A stretch of 7,006 nt of DNA from Bordetella parapertussis (GTDB lineage Bacteria > Pseudomonadota > Gammaproteobacteria > Burkholderiales > Burkholderiaceae_D): positions 1 through 7,006 of the forward strand of contig CAMCXB010000094.1 in NCBI GenBank assembly GCA_945883145.1. Reading direction: 5' to 3'. How positions within the stretch are numbered: position 1 is the first letter of the stretch; each line of letters opens with the position of its first letter. Positions 5,818 to 7,006 of this stretch are shown one piece after another. The notes beneath the pieces were generated by a model. That model had not been told where the DNA came from and ran no database searches. It was given only the letters and a program-made list of their open reading frames with translations. A program made the position numbers and the translations under genes.

Positions 5818-7006
5818 TCAGGCTGAATACACCGGAAATGCATCGGTCAATTTTTTAACCTCTGCTTTGACGCGCTCAATGTTTGTTGCATCTTCTGGAT
5901 GGTCGAGTACGTCAGCGATTAAATGTCCGACCTTCGTTGCTTCAGCTTCCTTAAAACCACGAGTTGTCATCGCTGGACTTCCCAAACGAATACCTGAAGT
6001 CACAAATGGTTTTTCAGGATCATTCGGTATGCCATTTTTATTACAAGTGATATGAGCCGATCCTAGAACTGCTTCTGCTGCTTTACCAGTAAGCTTTTTG
6101 CTACGCAAGTCGACTAACATTACATGCGACTCAGTACGACCAGACACGATACGTAATCCACGTTCAATCAAAGCCTTGGCCAAGGCATCAGCATTTTTTA
6201 ACACTTGCTGCTGATATGTTTTGAATTCAGGTGTCAGTGCCTCCTGAAACGCGACAGCCTTTGCCGCGATGACATGCATCAGTGGACCACCTTGTAAGCC
6301 AGGAAAAATCGCACTGTTAATTTTCTTCGCGATTTCTTCATCATTCATCAAAATAATACCGCCACGAGGACCGCGCAGGCTCTTATGTGTAGTTGATGTA
6401 ACGATATGCGCATGAGGTACTGGATTAGGATAAGCGCCACCAGCGATCAGGCCAGAGTAATGCGCCATGTCGACTAATAAATAAGCACCTATATCATTCG
6501 CTACTTTTGCAAAGCGCGCCCAATCGATCTTTAGAGAAAACGCTGAAGCTCCAGCGATAATAAGTTTTGGTTTTTTCTCATGCGCGATTTGCTCCATTTG
6601 CGCATAGTTAATGTCTTCATGCTCATCTAATCCATAGGAGACCACGTTGAACCATTTGCCAGACATATTGAGCGCCATACCATGAGTCAGATGTCCACCT
6701 TCAGCTAGCGACATGCCCATGATGGTGTCACCTGGATTTAAAAGCGCCAAAAAAACTGCCTGATTAGCCTGTGACCCAGAATTAGCCTGAACGTTTGCGA
6801 AATTCGCACCATAGAGTTTTTTGAGTCGCTCGATAGCTAATGTCTCAGCGATATCAACGAACTCACAACCACCGTAATAGCGCTTCCCGGGATAACCCTC
6901 GGCATACTTATTAGTTAGTTGTGAACCCTGAGCCTGCATCACTGCAGGGGATGCATAGTTTTCTGAGGCGATGAGCTCAATGTGATCTTGTTGGCGCTGA
7001 TTCTCT
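5818..7006 (-). CDS. glyA: Serine hydroxymethyltransferase, 5' end beyond the window
   Basis: This PLP enzyme makes serine from glycine and methylene-tetrahydrofolate, the carbon-fixing step of the serine cycle. The frame is open to the right edge, so the true start is outside the window; 395 residues are visible and, by alignment with my recollection of the 417-residue E. coli GlyA, about 21 N-terminal residues are missing. The visible protein begins ENQRQQDHIELIASENY and continues with TNKYAEGYPGKRYYGG, SGSQAN, GGHLTHG, VDMAHYSGLIAGG and STTHKSLRGPRGG. The lysine in THKS (visible residue 208, equivalent to E. coli K229) is the PLP lysine. Near the C-terminus are NDPEKPFVTSGIRLGSPA and FPVYSA. 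The internal GTG-ATG at 6937-6942 is not the start, because the conserved HIELIASENY lies upstream of it. The gene's position at the head of sgaA-hprA-ftfL suggests a serine-cycle GlyA; from this window alone it cannot be told whether the genome has a second, housekeeping copy. Confidence 0.96.
   Translation of the reverse strand, partial: ENQRQQDHIELIASENYASPAVMQAQGSQLTNKYAEGYPGKRYYGGCEFVDIAETLAIERLKKLYGANFANVQANSGSQANQAVFLALLNPGDTIMGMSLAEGGHLTHGMALNMSGKWFNVVSYGLDEHEDINYAQMEQIAHEKKPKLIIAGASAFSLKIDWARFAKVANDIGAYLLVDMAHYSGLIAGGAYPNPVPHAHIVTSTTHKSLRGPRGGIILMNDEEIAKKINSAIFPGLQGGPLMHVIAAKAVAFQEALTPEFKTYQQQVLKNADALAKALIERGLRIVSGRTESHVMLVDLRSKKLTGKAAEAVLGSAHITCNKNGIPNDPEKPFVTSGIRLGSPAMTTRGFKEAEATKVGHLIADVLDHPEDATNIERVKAEVKKLTDAFPVYSA

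Noticed and set aside
6937..6942. GTG-ATG as the start of glyA
   Set aside because: The same frame continues upstream with HIELIASENY, the conserved N-terminal motif of the family, to the window edge.

Overview
The window reads as part of a serine-cycle (one-carbon assimilation) gene cluster from a bacterium, very probably a proteobacterium. All six genes lie on the minus strand, so transcription runs from the right end to the left: glyA (5' end cut by the window edge), sgaA, hprA, ftfL, then a 250-base gap with a strong intrinsic terminator, then mtkA and mtkB (3' end cut by the left edge). Each gene was identified by reading its protein for family motifs; no database search was possible. 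The GlyA is close to the gammaproteobacterial form and the DNA is moderately AT-leaning. A gamma- or betaproteobacterial methylotroph or methanotroph fits better than the GC-rich alphaproteobacterial methylotrophs, but the taxon is inference.

Layout by position: 1-359 mtkB (partial) and 387-1556 mtkA encode the two subunits of malate-CoA ligase. 1557-1806 is non-coding and holds the mtkA ribosome binding site and a terminator hairpin with a U-run that closes the upstream transcript. 1807-3477 is ftfL (formate-tetrahydrofolate ligase). 3478-3555 is a short gap with a 7-bp dyad. 3556-4503 is hprA (hydroxypyruvate reductase), whose start lies inside the 3' end of sgaA (4460-5722, serine-glyoxylate aminotransferase). 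5723-5817 is a short gap with an imperfect hairpin. 5818-7006 is glyA (serine hydroxymethyltransferase).

How the genes work together: FtfL activates formate onto tetrahydrofolate. After reduction to methylene-tetrahydrofolate by enzymes not in this window, GlyA joins that carbon to glycine to make serine. SgaA swaps the amino group of serine with glyoxylate, giving hydroxypyruvate and regenerating glycine. HprA reduces hydroxypyruvate to glycerate. After conversion to phosphoenolpyruvate and malate (genes not here), MtkAB makes malyl-CoA, which malyl-CoA lyase would split to acetyl-CoA and glyoxylate.

The points most worth a second look are the internal terminator that separates mtkAB from the other four genes, a base-composition step at the same place (about 53% G+C in sampled mtkA lines against about 40% in ftfL), and an apparently extended SgaA C-terminus that is overprinted on the start of hprA. 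I found no mobile element, CRISPR array, RNA gene or evident novel system.
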